A stretch of 13,563 nucleotides of DNA from CBDFHV01 sp965247705 (GTDB taxonomy: Bacteria; Pseudomonadota; Alphaproteobacteria; Rhodospirillales; CAMCUA01): contig CBDFHV010000020.1 in assembly GCA_965247705.1 (NCBI GenBank), positions 1-13,563 on the forward strand, written 5' to 3'. Shown here piece by piece: positions 1-7,858 of the stretch (position 1 is the first letter of the stretch; the number at the start of each line of letters is the position of its first letter). The notes beneath the pieces are model-generated. The model did not search any database, was not told the DNA's origin, and was given only the letters and a program-made list of their open reading frames with translations. A program made the position numbers and the translations under genes.

Positions 1-846
1 GTCGCCGACGCCGAGAGGTTGAGCGGCGGCAACCTGAAGATCAATCTTCACACCGACGGCGTTCTCTACAAGCGCGCCATGCACAAGCGCGTCCTGCAAG
101 AGGGCCAGATAGATCTCGCGGAGATGGACTTCAACCAGTACGGCAACGAGGACCCCATGTACGTCCTCATCAACACGCCGGGGCTGGTCAACAGCCTGAA
201 AGAGCTGAGGACCCTGTGGGAGCTGCAGAAACCCTATTTCGACAAGCTCTTCGCCGCCCGGAGCATGCGCATTCTCTACGTCGGTCATTGGCCCGGTCAG
301 GGTTTCTACACCAAGAACGCGATCAACACTTTCGCCGACGTCAAGGGCCAGAAACTTCGCATTTCGTCCACCCAGACGAAGCAGATGGGCGACATGCTGG
401 GATTCAACTCGACGATTCTGCCATCGGCGGAGGTCCCTCAGGCGTTTTCGACGGGGCTGATCGACGCCATGTTCACCAGCGCCCAGACCGGCGTCGACAG
501 CCAGGCCTGGGATCACGTGAGGCACTTCACCCTGTCCATCGTTGGTAGTGCCACCTCGGCCGTGGCGATCAACGAGGCTTCATTCAAGAAACTCGACAAG
601 AAGTCTCAGGATGCCCTGATCGAGGCGGGCCGACTCGCCTACGAGCATAGCTTCCCGTCGATCGACGAAGCCAACGTCACCTACATGAAAGAGCTGGTGA
701 AGAACGGGATGACTGCCGGCAACGCCAACGATGCGGTCATGAAGGACCTCATCAAGGTCGGCAAATCGATGGTCACGGAATGGCGTAAGACAGCGTCTCC
801 CGAGGCGATCAAGATTCTCGACGCCTTCCACGCCGCCACAATGTAG
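1..846 (+). CDS. dctP: TRAP transporter substrate-binding protein, DctP family (5' end missing)
   Basis: The reading frame is open from base 1, so the gene starts outside the window; the TTG at 19 is an internal codon, not a convincing start. The visible 281 residues match the periplasmic DctP/solute-binding component of TRAP transporters, which captures organic acids and hands them to the membrane subunits. Seen directly: the early GGNLKINLHTDGVLYKR stretch, the NQYGNEDPMY segment, and the KGQKLRISSTQTKQM motif. In this family the arginine of that motif (codon 120 here) usually forms the salt bridge with the substrate carboxylate. The AEVPQAFSTGLIDAMFTS helix and an ordinary DctP C-terminus follow. 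The signal peptide and roughly the first 40-60 residues are missing. It heads a TRAP operon whose next genes are the DctQ and DctM subunits. The hydantoinase genes downstream suggest a cyclic amide, ureido acid or related carboxylate as substrate; that is inference. Confidence 0.93.
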   Translation, partial: VADAERLSGGNLKINLHTDGVLYKRAMHKRVLQEGQIDLAEMDFNQYGNEDPMYVLINTPGLVNSLKELRTLWELQKPYFDKLFAARSMRILYVGHWPGQGFYTKNAINTFADVKGQKLRISSTQTKQMGDMLGFNSTILPSAEVPQAFSTGLIDAMFTSAQTGVDSQAWDHVRHFTLSIVGSATSAVAINEASFKKLDKKSQDALIEAGRLAYEHSFPSIDEANVTYMKELVKNGMTAGNANDAVMKDLIKVGKSMVTEWRKTASPEAIKILDAFHAATM

Positions 847-886
847 GCCGCCACAAGGTAATAGGCATCTTCGCACCAATCTGGAT

Positions 887-919
887 GCGGGCCAGGCCGG
901 CGATCACGGCCTGGCCCGC
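887..919 (+). promoter_or_regulatory. Perfect 13-bp stem-loop between dctP and dctQ
   Basis: Bases 887-899 (GCGGGCCAGGCCG) and 907-919 (CGGCCTGGCCCGC) are exact reverse complements around a 7-nt loop GCGATCA. It lies 41 bp after the dctP stop and 26 bp before the dctQ ATG. No T-run follows (the next bases are gccgccattt), so a complete intrinsic terminator is unlikely. Such a hairpin could protect the dctP message from 3' exonucleases or cause partial attenuation, giving more binding protein than membrane subunit. The structure is visible; the role is inference. Confidence 0.7.
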
Positions 920-945
920 GCCGCCATTTGGGATGCGGTAGAAGC

Positions 946-1521
946 ATGGTTCGCCAGGCGCTGGACAGGATCTACGTCGTCAGCGGCTACATCGCCAGCG
1001 TATTTCTCGTTTCCATCGGTGTGCTGATCGCCGCCCAGGTCGTCGGTCGATTCGTCAATGTGGCCGTCGATGCGACCGAGTTGGCGGGGTACTGCCTGGC
1101 GGCGACGACCTATTTCGGGCTCGCTTATACCTTCCGCAGGGGGTCTCATATCCGGGTCGATCTCGTCATCCGCTACGCGAACGAACGGGTTCGACGGGCG
1201 ATTGAGATCTGGTGCTGCGGCTCCGCGACGCTGCTCCTCGGCTATTTCTCGTACTACGTCGTCATCATGGTGTGGACGTCCTACGTTTTCGGTGACGTCA
1301 GCACCAACCTGGTCGCCATCCCATTGTGGATCCCGCAGTTCGCCATGGCGTCGGGCGCGGTGATCCTGACCACCGCCATGGCCGACGAGTTCATCTGGGT
1401 TCTCGGCGGGCGCCAGCCCCGCTACGGCGAAGTGGACGCGGAGGAACACACCTTGTTGCACCTGTCCGGATCGCCCGAGGACGAACGGCCCGGCCCGGAA
1501 ACCCCAGGTCGATCCGGGTAG
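946..1521 (+). CDS. dctQ: TRAP transporter small permease subunit, DctQ family
   Basis: This 191-residue inner-membrane protein is the small four-helix subunit of a TRAP transporter, which pairs with DctM and helps dock the periplasmic binding protein. Hydrophobic segments lie at about residues 12-34, 45-63, 86-110 and 125-153. The family signature is visible as ATELAGYCLAATTYFGLAY followed by RRGSHIRVDLVI (HIRVD at 68-72). I chose the ATG at 946; a TTG at 928 is in frame but adds only LGCGRS-type residues with no better ribosome site. No strong Shine-Dalgarno is visible, and the preceding hairpin may matter for expression. The C-terminal 40 or so residues are hydrophilic, rich in Glu, Pro and Gly, and look like a cytoplasmic tail. 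It is separated from dctM by 9 bp, so the two are surely co-transcribed. Confidence 0.93.
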   Translation: MVRQALDRIYVVSGYIASVFLVSIGVLIAAQVVGRFVNVAVDATELAGYCLAATTYFGLAYTFRRGSHIRVDLVIRYANERVRRAIEIWCCGSATLLLGYFSYYVVIMVWTSYVFGDVSTNLVAIPLWIPQFAMASGAVILTTAMADEFIWVLGGRQPRYGEVDAEEHTLLHLSGSPEDERPGPETPGRSG

Positions 1522-1530
1522 GCGGACTCC

Positions 1531-2841
1531 ATGGACGATCCCATCACCGCCGCCGTCATCGTCGTCGCCGTCATGTTCGTATTGCTGGGCAGCGGCCTGT
1601 GGGTGGCGATCTCCTTGATGGGGGTGGGGCTGGTCGCCATGGCGCTGTTCTCGCCGGCGCCGGTGGGACCGGTCTTCGCCACCACCGTTTGGGACGCGAG
1701 CTGGAGCTGGGCGCTGACCGCGCTGCCGCTTTTCATCTGGATGGGCGAAATCCTGTTTCGCTCGCGTCTGTCCGAGCAGCTCTTCACCGGCCTGGCACCC
1801 TGGGTGGGTTGGATTCCGGGGCGGCTGTTGCATGTCAACATTGTCGGTTGCGGCATCATGGCGGCCCTGTCGGGCTCGTCATCGGTCACCTGCGCCACCG
1901 TCGGGCGCATGAGCGTGCCCGAGCTGGCCAAACTCGGCTACCCCGAGGGGATGTCCATCGGCACCCTGGCCGGATCGGGCACCCTGGGCCTGCTGATCCC
2001 GCCGTCGATCATGATGATCGTCTACGGCATCGTCGCCGAGGTCTCGATCGCGCGGCTGTTCATCGCCGGCGTCCTTCCGGGGCTCATGCTGGTCCTCCTG
2101 TTCATGGGTTACGTCGCCATCTGGTCCCTGTTTCATCCCCAGGAGGTGCCGGCCTATACGGAGCGGTTGTCCTTCCGCGAAAAGATCTGGCGTTCGCGGC
2201 TGCTGATCCCGACGGTGATCCTGATCATCCTGGTTCTGGGGTCCATCTACGGCGGCTACGCCACCCCCACCGAGGCGGCGTGCATCGGCGTCCTGGGCGC
2301 TTTGGGGCTCACTGCCGTCAGCGGCGACCTCAATCGCCGGATGTTCGTCGACGGCCTTCTCAAGGCCATGCAGACCTCGGTGATGCTGGCGTTCATCGTC
2401 GCCGGCGCTTCGTTCCTGGCCATCTCCATGGGTTTCACGGGCATTCCCAAGGCACTGGCGGCCTGGGTCGCAGAGTTTAATCTGTCGCAATACGCGCTTC
2501 TGATTGCCCTCACCTTCTTTTACATTTTCCTCGGCTGCTTCCTGGAGGGCATCTCGATGATGTTGCTGACCGCCTCGGTGATCCTGCCCATGGTCGAGGC
2601 GGTGGGCATCGACCTGCTGTGGTTCGGCATCTACATCGTGATCGTGGTCGAGATGGCCCAGATCACGCCGCCCATCGGGCTCAACCTCTTCATCCTGCAG
2701 GCGATGACCGGACGGGACATCCTGCGCATCACCGTGGCGGCGCTGCCCTTCTTCCTGCTGATGATCGTTGGCATCGCGATCCTCGCCATATTCCCCGAGA
2801 TCGTCATGTTCCTGCCCAAACTGATGATCATGAATCGGTGA
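1531..2841 (+). CDS. dctM: TRAP transporter large permease subunit, DctM family
   Basis: This 436-residue polytopic inner-membrane protein is the transport channel of the TRAP system and probably drives uptake with the sodium gradient, as known family members do. The length is normal for DctM, and the protein is hydrophobic throughout with about a dozen helices. Hallmarks seen: the SGSSSVTCATVG loop (from residue 114), GYPEGMSIGTLAGSGTLG and the LLIPPSIMMIVYGIV motif (Pro157-Pro158). In the C-terminal half, YATPTEAACIGVLGAL and the GCFLEGISMM / QITPPIGLNLF pair mirror the first half, as expected from the internal inverted repeat of the ion-transporter superfamily. The ATG start is 9 bp after dctQ with only a weak ribosome site, which suggests translational coupling. 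A 55-bp gap separates it from hyuA1. Confidence 0.95.
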   Translation: MDDPITAAVIVVAVMFVLLGSGLWVAISLMGVGLVAMALFSPAPVGPVFATTVWDASWSWALTALPLFIWMGEILFRSRLSEQLFTGLAPWVGWIPGRLLHVNIVGCGIMAALSGSSSVTCATVGRMSVPELAKLGYPEGMSIGTLAGSGTLGLLIPPSIMMIVYGIVAEVSIARLFIAGVLPGLMLVLLFMGYVAIWSLFHPQEVPAYTERLSFREKIWRSRLLIPTVILIILVLGSIYGGYATPTEAACIGVLGALGLTAVSGDLNRRMFVDGLLKAMQTSVMLAFIVAGASFLAISMGFTGIPKALAAWVAEFNLSQYALLIALTFFYIFLGCFLEGISMMLLTASVILPMVEAVGIDLLWFGIYIVIVVEMAQITPPIGLNLFILQAMTGRDILRITVAALPFFLLMIVGIAILAIFPEIVMFLPKLMIMNR

Positions 2842-2849
2842 GAGCCATA

Positions 2850-2878
2850 CAATTTGGGATGACGCTGAGCGTGAATTG
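2850..2878 (+). other. Weak nested inverted repeat between dctM and hyuA1
   Basis: In the 55-bp gap, CAATT (2850-2854) pairs with AATTG (2874-2878), and within it ACGC (2862-2865) pairs with GCGT (2869-2872). The stems are short, unevenly spaced and lack a T-run, so this is not a terminator and may be chance. It is noted because it is the only structure in the gap, and because the gap is slightly AT-richer than the flanking genes. Confidence 0.2.
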
Positions 2879-2896
2879 CACCGGTGACGACGCGAC

Positions 2897-4996
2897 ATGA
2901 CCTCCTACAAGCTGGGCGTCGATATCGGTGGAACGTTTACGGATATCGTCCTCTTGGGATCGGACGGATCCCTGTTCGGCAAGAAAATCCTGTCGACGCC
3001 CGGGGACTATTCCCTCGCCATCGAGGACGGCGTTGTCGATCTTTTGAGGGAAACGGACGTCCCGCCGGGCGAGATCACCGGTCTCGCCCACGGCACCACC
3101 ATCGCCACCAACGCCATCATCGAGCGCCGGGGCGCAGTGGTGGCCCTGATCACCACCCGGGGATTTCGCGACATCCTGGAACTGGGACGGTTCCGCACCC
3201 CGAGGCTCTACGACATGCACTTCCGCAAGCCCGAACCGCTGGTCGAGCGGCGACTGCGCTTCGAAGTGTCTGAGCGCATCGGCGGCGACGGTTCGGTGTT
3301 GGAGACCTTGGACGAGGCCGCCCTGGACGCCGTATGCCAAAGCCTGGAGGACGAGGGCATCACATCGATCGCCGTATGTTTCCTCAATGCACACGTGAAC
3401 GCGGCGCACGAGATCCAGGCGACGGCGTTCATCCGGCGACGGCTTCCGCGGGCGATCGTGACGCCATCGAGCCAGTTTCTTTCGCAGATTCAAGAGTACG
3501 AGCGGACCAGCACGACGGTGATCAACGCCTACCTTCGCCCGGTGGTGGAGGGCTACGTGAAGGCCCTCGGCGGGCGGCTTCAGGCCATGGGGATCAAGGC
3601 GCCCTTCAACATCATGCAGTCGAGCGGCGGCCTTATCCCGGCACCCCTGGCGGGGGCCAACCCGGCGCTGATCATCGAATCGGGTCCGGCGGCCGGCGTC
3701 GTCGGCTGTCAACGCCTGGGTCAGCGCCTCGACTGGGGCGACTTGATCGTCCTCGACATGGGCGGCACCACGGCCAAGGCCTCGATCGTGCGGGATGGCG
3801 CGGTGACCATCATGCCCCAGTGCGAGGTGGGCGGAGGGGCGCAAATGGGCAGCCGCCTGTTGCAAGGCGGGGGCTACCCGGTACAGGTGCCGACGATCGA
3901 CATTGCCGAAGTGGGGTCGGGTGGCGGCAGTATCGCCCGGGTCGATGCCGCGGGCGGCTTTCAGGTCGGCCCGGAAAGCGCCGGCGCCGACCCCGGGCCC
4001 GTATGCTACGAACGCGGCGGCACCAGGGCCACGGTCACCGACGCCAACCTGACGCTGGGCTACCTCAACCCCGAAGCCCTGGTCGGCGGCGACTTGAAGA
4101 TCAACGTTTCGAAGGCGCGAGAAGCGGTCGCCGAACTGGCCCGCGCCCTGGACCGGTCGTTGGTGGAGGTCGCCGACGGGATCCATCAGATCGCCAACGC
4201 CAACATGATGCGCGCCCTGAGGGCGGTGACGTCGGAACAAGGGATCGATCCGGCGTCGTTCACCCTGGTCGCCATCGGCGGTAACGGGGCGGTCCATGCC
4301 TGCGGCCTTGCCGAGGATCTGGGAATCGAACGCATCGTCGTCCCGCAAACCGCCGGGCTGTTCAGTGCCCTGGGTCTGCTCCTGTCCGATGTGGAGCACC
4401 ACGCTGTGCAGGGGTTCTATCGCCGCCTCGACTCGACCGGTCCGGAGGAGGTGAACCGGGCCTTCGGACCACTGATCGCGCGGGTCGAGGATCTGTTGTC
4501 CCAGGACGGGTTCACGACCGCGGACGCGCGGCGGATCGAGATGCTGGCGGAAACCAAGTACGTCGGCCAGACCTGGACGCTGGTCGTTCCCGTCGGGGCC
4601 TATCCGGTAACCGACGCCACTCTTGCGACCATGAGAACCGCCTTTGGCGACGCCCACGAGCGGGCCTATCACTACCGTTCGGACCACGGGCCGTTGCAAC
4701 TGGTGGCGTTCAGGGTCGTTGGGCGGGGATTGGAAGGTTCCGAGAATTTCACGCTCGACTTTCGCGATCATCCCCGGCCGACCAGTGCCGGGGAGCGCGA
4801 AGCCTACTTCGGCGAGGAGACGGGCTGGTTGCCCGCCACCGTCTTGACCCGCGACGATCTGGGCAAGCGGGCGCGCAAGGGCCCGCTGATTGTCGAGGAC
4901 TACGATGCCACGATCGTCGTTCGCCCCGGATGGCGGGCGCGAAAGGATGGGTGGGGCAATGTCGATCTCGAAAAACCACCCCCGCGGGGCGGGTGA
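2897..4996 (+). CDS. hyuA: Hydantoinase/oxoprolinase family protein, HyuA-type ATP-binding subunit (copy 1)
   Basis: This 699-residue cytoplasmic protein is the ATP-binding subunit of the N-methylhydantoinase / 5-oxoprolinase / acetone carboxylase superfamily. The subunit phosphorylates the substrate while HyuB carries out the second half-reaction. Domain order: Hydant_A_N (about residues 5-180) with VDIGGTFTD at 8-16 and the HGTTIATNAIIERRG strand; hydantoinase_A core (about 200-490) with EYERTSTTVINAY near 200, IIESGPAAGVVG, DMGGTTAKAS at 287-296 and IGGNGAVHACGL near 460; and a C-terminal domain with the WTLVVPVGAYP region. These are the acetate-and-sugar-kinase type nucleotide-binding loops. 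The start is the ATG giving the normal short lead MTSYKLGVDIGG. It follows dctM by 55 bp and precedes hyuB1 by 6 bp, so transporter and enzyme probably form one operon. Sequence alone does not separate hydantoin, N-methylhydantoin, oxoproline or ketone-type substrates. Confidence 0.94.
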   Translation: MTSYKLGVDIGGTFTDIVLLGSDGSLFGKKILSTPGDYSLAIEDGVVDLLRETDVPPGEITGLAHGTTIATNAIIERRGAVVALITTRGFRDILELGRFRTPRLYDMHFRKPEPLVERRLRFEVSERIGGDGSVLETLDEAALDAVCQSLEDEGITSIAVCFLNAHVNAAHEIQATAFIRRRLPRAIVTPSSQFLSQIQEYERTSTTVINAYLRPVVEGYVKALGGRLQAMGIKAPFNIMQSSGGLIPAPLAGANPALIIESGPAAGVVGCQRLGQRLDWGDLIVLDMGGTTAKASIVRDGAVTIMPQCEVGGGAQMGSRLLQGGGYPVQVPTIDIAEVGSGGGSIARVDAAGGFQVGPESAGADPGPVCYERGGTRATVTDANLTLGYLNPEALVGGDLKINVSKAREAVAELARALDRSLVEVADGIHQIANANMMRALRAVTSEQGIDPASFTLVAIGGNGAVHACGLAEDLGIERIVVPQTAGLFSALGLLLSDVEHHAVQGFYRRLDSTGPEEVNRAFGPLIARVEDLLSQDGFTTADARRIEMLAETKYVGQTWTLVVPVGAYPVTDATLATMRTAFGDAHERAYHYRSDHGPLQLVAFRVVGRGLEGSENFTLDFRDHPRPTSAGEREAYFGEETGWLPATVLTRDDLGKRARKGPLIVEDYDATIVVRPGWRARKDGWGNVDLEKPPPRGG

Positions 4997-5002
4997 GGGG
5001 CA

Positions 5003-6766
5003 ATGCCGATGAAACCCGATCTTGCCCTAAGCCCGATCAAGCGCGAGCTGTTGCGCCGGGCCCTGGAGGGCATCGCCGACAACATGATGGTGACGGTGAT
5101 CCGCACCTCGCGGTCCATTGTGGTCAAGAACAACCTTGATTTCTCGGCCGCCATTTGCGATGGCGACGGGATCATGGTGGCCCAGGGCCTGGCCCTTCCA
5201 CCCCATCTCGGGGCGATGATGCCGGCGCTCAATGGCTGTCTGGAAGTCTTCGGCGACGACATCGCGCCGGGCGATATCCTGGCCAGCAACGATCCCTATT
5301 CCGGGGCCAGCCACCTCAACGACATCTTCATGTATCTTCCCGTGTTCGCGCCCGGCGGCGAGCGTGTCGCCTTTCTGGGGCTGATCCTTCACCACACCGA
5401 CATGGGCGGTCGGGTCGCCGGCGGCAACGCCGCCGATTCCACCGAGATCTTTCAGGAGGGATTGCGCATCCCGCCGTCCAAGATCCATGAGGGTGGCGTG
5501 CCCAACCGGACACTTTTGCGCATCCTCGAAGCGAATGTTCGGGTGCCGGGCCTGGTGCTCGGGGACGTGCAGGCCCAGATTGCCGCCCTTCGGGTGGCCG
5601 AGCGAGAATTCCAGAAACTGCTCCAGCGCTATGAAACGGAACAGTTCAAGTCCTACATGACCGACCTTGTCGGATACTCCGAACGTCTGACCCGCGCGTC
5701 CATAGCGGCGCTCGACGACGGTGAGGTTAAGTTCTCCGATTGGCTCGACAGCGACGGCGTTGGCGAGGAGTCGGTCGAAATCCGCGTCAAGCTCACCGTG
5801 CGTGGCGACGAGATGGTGGTCGACTTCACGGGCACCTCGCCCCAGACCACGGGCGCGGTCAATCCGAATATATGGTTCACCGCCAGTTGCACCTACGCCG
5901 CGATCCGAACCGTGCTCAGCCCCGACATCCTGAACAACGCGGGCTTCTTTCGGCCGATCCGTGTGATCGCGCCCGAGGGCAGCTTCGTCAATCCGCGCTT
6001 TCCCGCCCCCTTGGGCGCCCGCGGCCAGGCGGGCTACCGGGTGCGCTCGGCCGTCCTCGGCGCCCTGGCCCAACTCCTGCCCGGCCGCATGCCGGCCTGT
6101 CCCGGGGGCTCGGAATTCGCGGTCGCCTTTTCCGGCTACGACTCGGCCCAGGCGCCGTTCCTGCTGCTTGAGTTCCACAACATGTCGGGCCTCGGCGGCG
6201 GCCCCGAGGGGGACGGACAGGACGGCGGACCCTACTGGCTGAGCAACATCGCCAACGTGCCGGCGGAAGTGATCGAGGCGGAAAGCCCCGTCCTTCTTGA
6301 AGCCTATGCGTTCCTGCCGGACACGGGCGGTGCCGGGCGCCACAGGGGCGCCCTGGGCATCGTGCGTCAGTATCGGTTGCTGGCCGAAAGCGCCGTGGTG
6401 CAGCTACGCTCCGACCGCCAACGCCACGCCCCGTGGGGCTTGGCCGGCGGCGGCCCCGGCGCGGCGGCTCGCACGCTGCTGAACCCGGCCGCGAACGCCG
6501 AAATACTGCCGTCGAAATTCATCCGCACCATGACCAGGGGCGACGTGCTGCGCGGCGAATTGCCCGGTTCGGGCGGCTACGGCGACCCCTACGCCCGCGA
6601 CCCCGAGGCGGTGTACGAGGATGTGCGCCAAGGCAAGGTGACGGTGGAACACGCGCGCCAGGCCTATGGCGTCGTCATCGATCCCCGCACCCTGCGGCTC
6701 GACAAAACCGCCTCCGACGCCTTGCGTGCCCGGACGGCGCCTACGGGATCGGCGCCAGCTTCGTGA
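5003..6766 (+). CDS. hyuB: Hydantoinase B/oxoprolinase family protein, HyuB-type subunit (copy 1)
   Basis: This 587-residue cytoplasmic partner of HyuA is full length for a bacterial HyuB. Conserved landmarks: the N-terminal NLDFSAAICDGDGIMVAQG segment, NDPYSGASHLNDIF (residues 96-109), HHTDMGGRVAGGNAADST (from 130) followed by EGLRIPP, FTGTSPQTTGAVNPN (from 275), and the C-terminal GSGGYGDPY (about 522-530). The His and Asp residues of the HHTD motif are part of the metal-site region in characterised relatives. Two in-frame starts are possible: ATG 5003, and ATG 5009, which sits 8 nt after GAGGGG (4995-5000) and is better placed; the difference is two residues. It is translationally coupled to hyuA1 and is the last gene of the TRAP-hyu operon. 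Its last 26 bp overlap the convergent NHL gene. It provides the reference for seeing that the second hyuB is interrupted. Confidence 0.94.
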   Translation: MPMKPDLALSPIKRELLRRALEGIADNMMVTVIRTSRSIVVKNNLDFSAAICDGDGIMVAQGLALPPHLGAMMPALNGCLEVFGDDIAPGDILASNDPYSGASHLNDIFMYLPVFAPGGERVAFLGLILHHTDMGGRVAGGNAADSTEIFQEGLRIPPSKIHEGGVPNRTLLRILEANVRVPGLVLGDVQAQIAALRVAEREFQKLLQRYETEQFKSYMTDLVGYSERLTRASIAALDDGEVKFSDWLDSDGVGEESVEIRVKLTVRGDEMVVDFTGTSPQTTGAVNPNIWFTASCTYAAIRTVLSPDILNNAGFFRPIRVIAPEGSFVNPRFPAPLGARGQAGYRVRSAVLGALAQLLPGRMPACPGGSEFAVAFSGYDSAQAPFLLLEFHNMSGLGGGPEGDGQDGGPYWLSNIANVPAEVIEAESPVLLEAYAFLPDTGGAGRHRGALGIVRQYRLLAESAVVQLRSDRQRHAPWGLAGGGPGAAARTLLNPAANAEILPSKFIRTMTRGDVLRGELPGSGGYGDPYARDPEAVYEDVRQGKVTVEHARQAYGVVIDPRTLRLDKTASDALRARTAPTGSAPAS

Positions 6767-7580
6767 TGCTGTTCGAGCGCCGATCGACAATATAGAGGTT
6801 GCCCTCCTTGTCGCCGCCAACGCCGTGGGGCATGGATGCGGACGGCTTGCAAACGCCGATGACGGTGCCATCCGCGTTCACCGCCGTGAGTCTCGGAATC
6901 TGGTCGGTCACATAGACCACGTCGTCATGCACGTGAATGTCCATGGGCTTGTAGAAGTGGTGCCATTCGGTCAGGTATTCGCCCTCGGGGTCGAACACCT
7001 GGAGCCGGCTGTTTTCCCGATCGCCGACCACGACCCGTCCGTCGGACAGGACGCGTATGCCGTGGGGCGTCGTGAACTCGCCGGGGCCTTTCCCCCAACT
7101 GCCCCAGCTATGGATCAGCTTGCCGTCGGCCGAAAACCGGTGGACCCGCGAGTTGCCGTAGCCATCGGACACGTAGATGTCGCCGCTGGGGCCGACCGCG
7201 ACATCGGTCGGGTGATTGAACGGCGCCTGCAATTTCGGATGCTCCCGATCGCCAATGGTGAACAGGAGCTTGCCGTGTTTGTCGAATCCCATAACCTGAT
7301 GGCCATCCCGGTCGACCACCAGCACCCGATCGTCGTCGGTGACGAAGATGCCGTGGGAATCCACGACCAGGTCTTGGCCGAACGACCGGGCGAAGCGCCC
7401 GTCCGGGTCGAGGACCAGGATCGGCGGATCGGCCCGCTGGCAAATGTAAAGGTATCCCTCGGAATCCGCCGCGCACTTGCTCACCGCGGGAATTCGCGGC
7501 GATCCCGCGAAGGTCCCCCAGGGATTGTGTACCGTGTAGCGCGTGTCCCCCAAGGCGACGATAAGCCGTTTTGATGTCAA
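6741..7580 (-). CDS. NHL-repeat six-bladed beta-propeller protein
   Basis: A 279-residue protein made almost wholly of NHL-type blades. Recurring units have the pattern hydrophobic-DPDG-R-hydrophobic, then H/G-I-x-V then D-R-V-hydrophobic-V-x-D; examples are LVLDPDGRFARSFG, GIFVTDDDRVLVVDRDGHQV, HPTDVAVGPSGDIYVSDGYG, TPHGIRVLSDGRVVVGDREN and GVGGDKEGNLYIVDRRSN. The fold resembles the peptidyl-alpha-hydroxyglycine lyase propeller, but I cannot assign an activity. There is no signal peptide, so it is probably cytoplasmic. The start is TTG at 7580-7578, because AAGGAGG lies 5 nt upstream (plus-strand 7592-7586); an ATG at 7658 would add a 26-residue lead that runs through this ribosome site. It is transcribed towards hyuB1 and overlaps it by 26 bp. 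Its place between two hyu pairs suggests a link with the same pathway, perhaps a lactonase or lyase-like step; that is inference. Confidence 0.85.
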   Translation of the reverse strand: MTSKRLIVALGDTRYTVHNPWGTFAGSPRIPAVSKCAADSEGYLYICQRADPPILVLDPDGRFARSFGQDLVVDSHGIFVTDDDRVLVVDRDGHQVMGFDKHGKLLFTIGDREHPKLQAPFNHPTDVAVGPSGDIYVSDGYGNSRVHRFSADGKLIHSWGSWGKGPGEFTTPHGIRVLSDGRVVVGDRENSRLQVFDPEGEYLTEWHHFYKPMDIHVHDDVVYVTDQIPRLTAVNADGTVIGVCKPSASMPHGVGGDKEGNLYIVDRRSNSITKLAPIP

Positions 7581-7585
7581 AGTTT

Positions 7586-7592
7586 CCTCCTT
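7586..7592 (-). promoter_or_regulatory. Strong ribosome binding site of the NHL gene
   Basis: Read on the minus strand, AAGGAGG ends 5 nt before the TTG at 7580. This near-perfect Shine-Dalgarno decides the start of the NHL protein and rules out the upstream ATG at 7658. Confidence 0.75.
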
Positions 7593-7636
7593 GCCTGTCT
7601 TTGTTTGGTCAATTCCAATCGAGGATGGCATTGATT

Positions 7637-7666
7637 TTGTTAATTGCTGTCGAAGCACATTCTAAT
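7637..7666 (+). promoter_or_regulatory. Possible sigma-70 promoter pointing towards the second hyu pair
   Basis: TTGTTA (7637-7642) and TCTAAT (7661-7666) are separated by 18 bp and match the -35 and -10 consensus at 4/6 and 5/6 positions. The stretch is clearly AT-richer than its surroundings. It lies in the divergent gap between the NHL gene and hyuB2, where a promoter is expected. The -10 overlaps the first bases of repeat copy 1. AT-rich islands produce chance matches, so this is tentative. Confidence 0.35.
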
Positions 7667-7706
7667 GATATGATGAGCGAAATTGATAGGGCAAATGGCG
7701 ACAGCG
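7665..7706 (+). repeat. 42-bp direct repeat, copy 1
   Basis: Bases 7665-7706 are identical over all 42 positions to 8231-8272, 566 bp downstream. The repeat begins ATGATATGATGAGCGAAATT and ends GGCGACAGCG. Flanking sequence differs on both sides (a/g to the left, g/a to the right). It contains the codons ATG ATG AGC GAA in one frame and ATG GCG ACA in another. On the right, copy 1 leads into a remnant of a hyuB 3' end. The base composition is AT-richer than the local genes, which suggests an element terminus or other imported sequence. Confidence 0.95.
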
Positions 7707-7790
7707 GATCAGCAACATCCCGACATGAGCCAAGACACACGGATTGGCGCATCCCTTGTCGATCGCGGTCCGTTGCCCCCAGGGGCTTAA
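7695..7790 (+). pseudogene. Remnant of the 3' end of another hyuB-like gene
   Basis: The frame that stops at TAA 7788-7790 ends LVDRGPLPPGA. The second HyuB (stop at 9912) ends FIDRGPLPPGA. At DNA level 7759-7790 matches 9881-9912 at 28 of 32 positions, including the stop codon. Upstream of the match the frame can be read back to an ATG at 7695 inside repeat copy 1 (31 codons, weak AGGG before it), and similarity to HyuB fades quickly. I read this as the tail of a former hyuB copy whose body was deleted, with the 42-bp repeat now fused to its left side. A real 31-residue peptide is possible but unlikely. It lies 68 bp upstream of the native hyuB2 start. Confidence 0.6.
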
Positions 7791-7841
7791 AGCGTCAGAC
7801 TGGCGCATGACGGCCTGTCCCCGGGGCGAATAATCCCACTT

Positions 7842-7848
7842 GGGAGGA
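7842..7848 (+). promoter_or_regulatory. Ribosome binding site of the native hyuB2 start
   Basis: GGGAGGA lies 10 nt before the ATG at 7859. It supports 7859 as the ancestral start of hyuB2, even though the frame is now cut after 48 native codons. Confidence 0.6.
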
Positions 7849-7858
7849 CCATTCGAAG

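Noticed and set aside
7811..7830. CCCCGGGG palindrome upstream of hyuB2 as an operator
   Set aside because: A short GC-only palindrome is expected by chance in this composition, and nothing around it suggests a regulator site.
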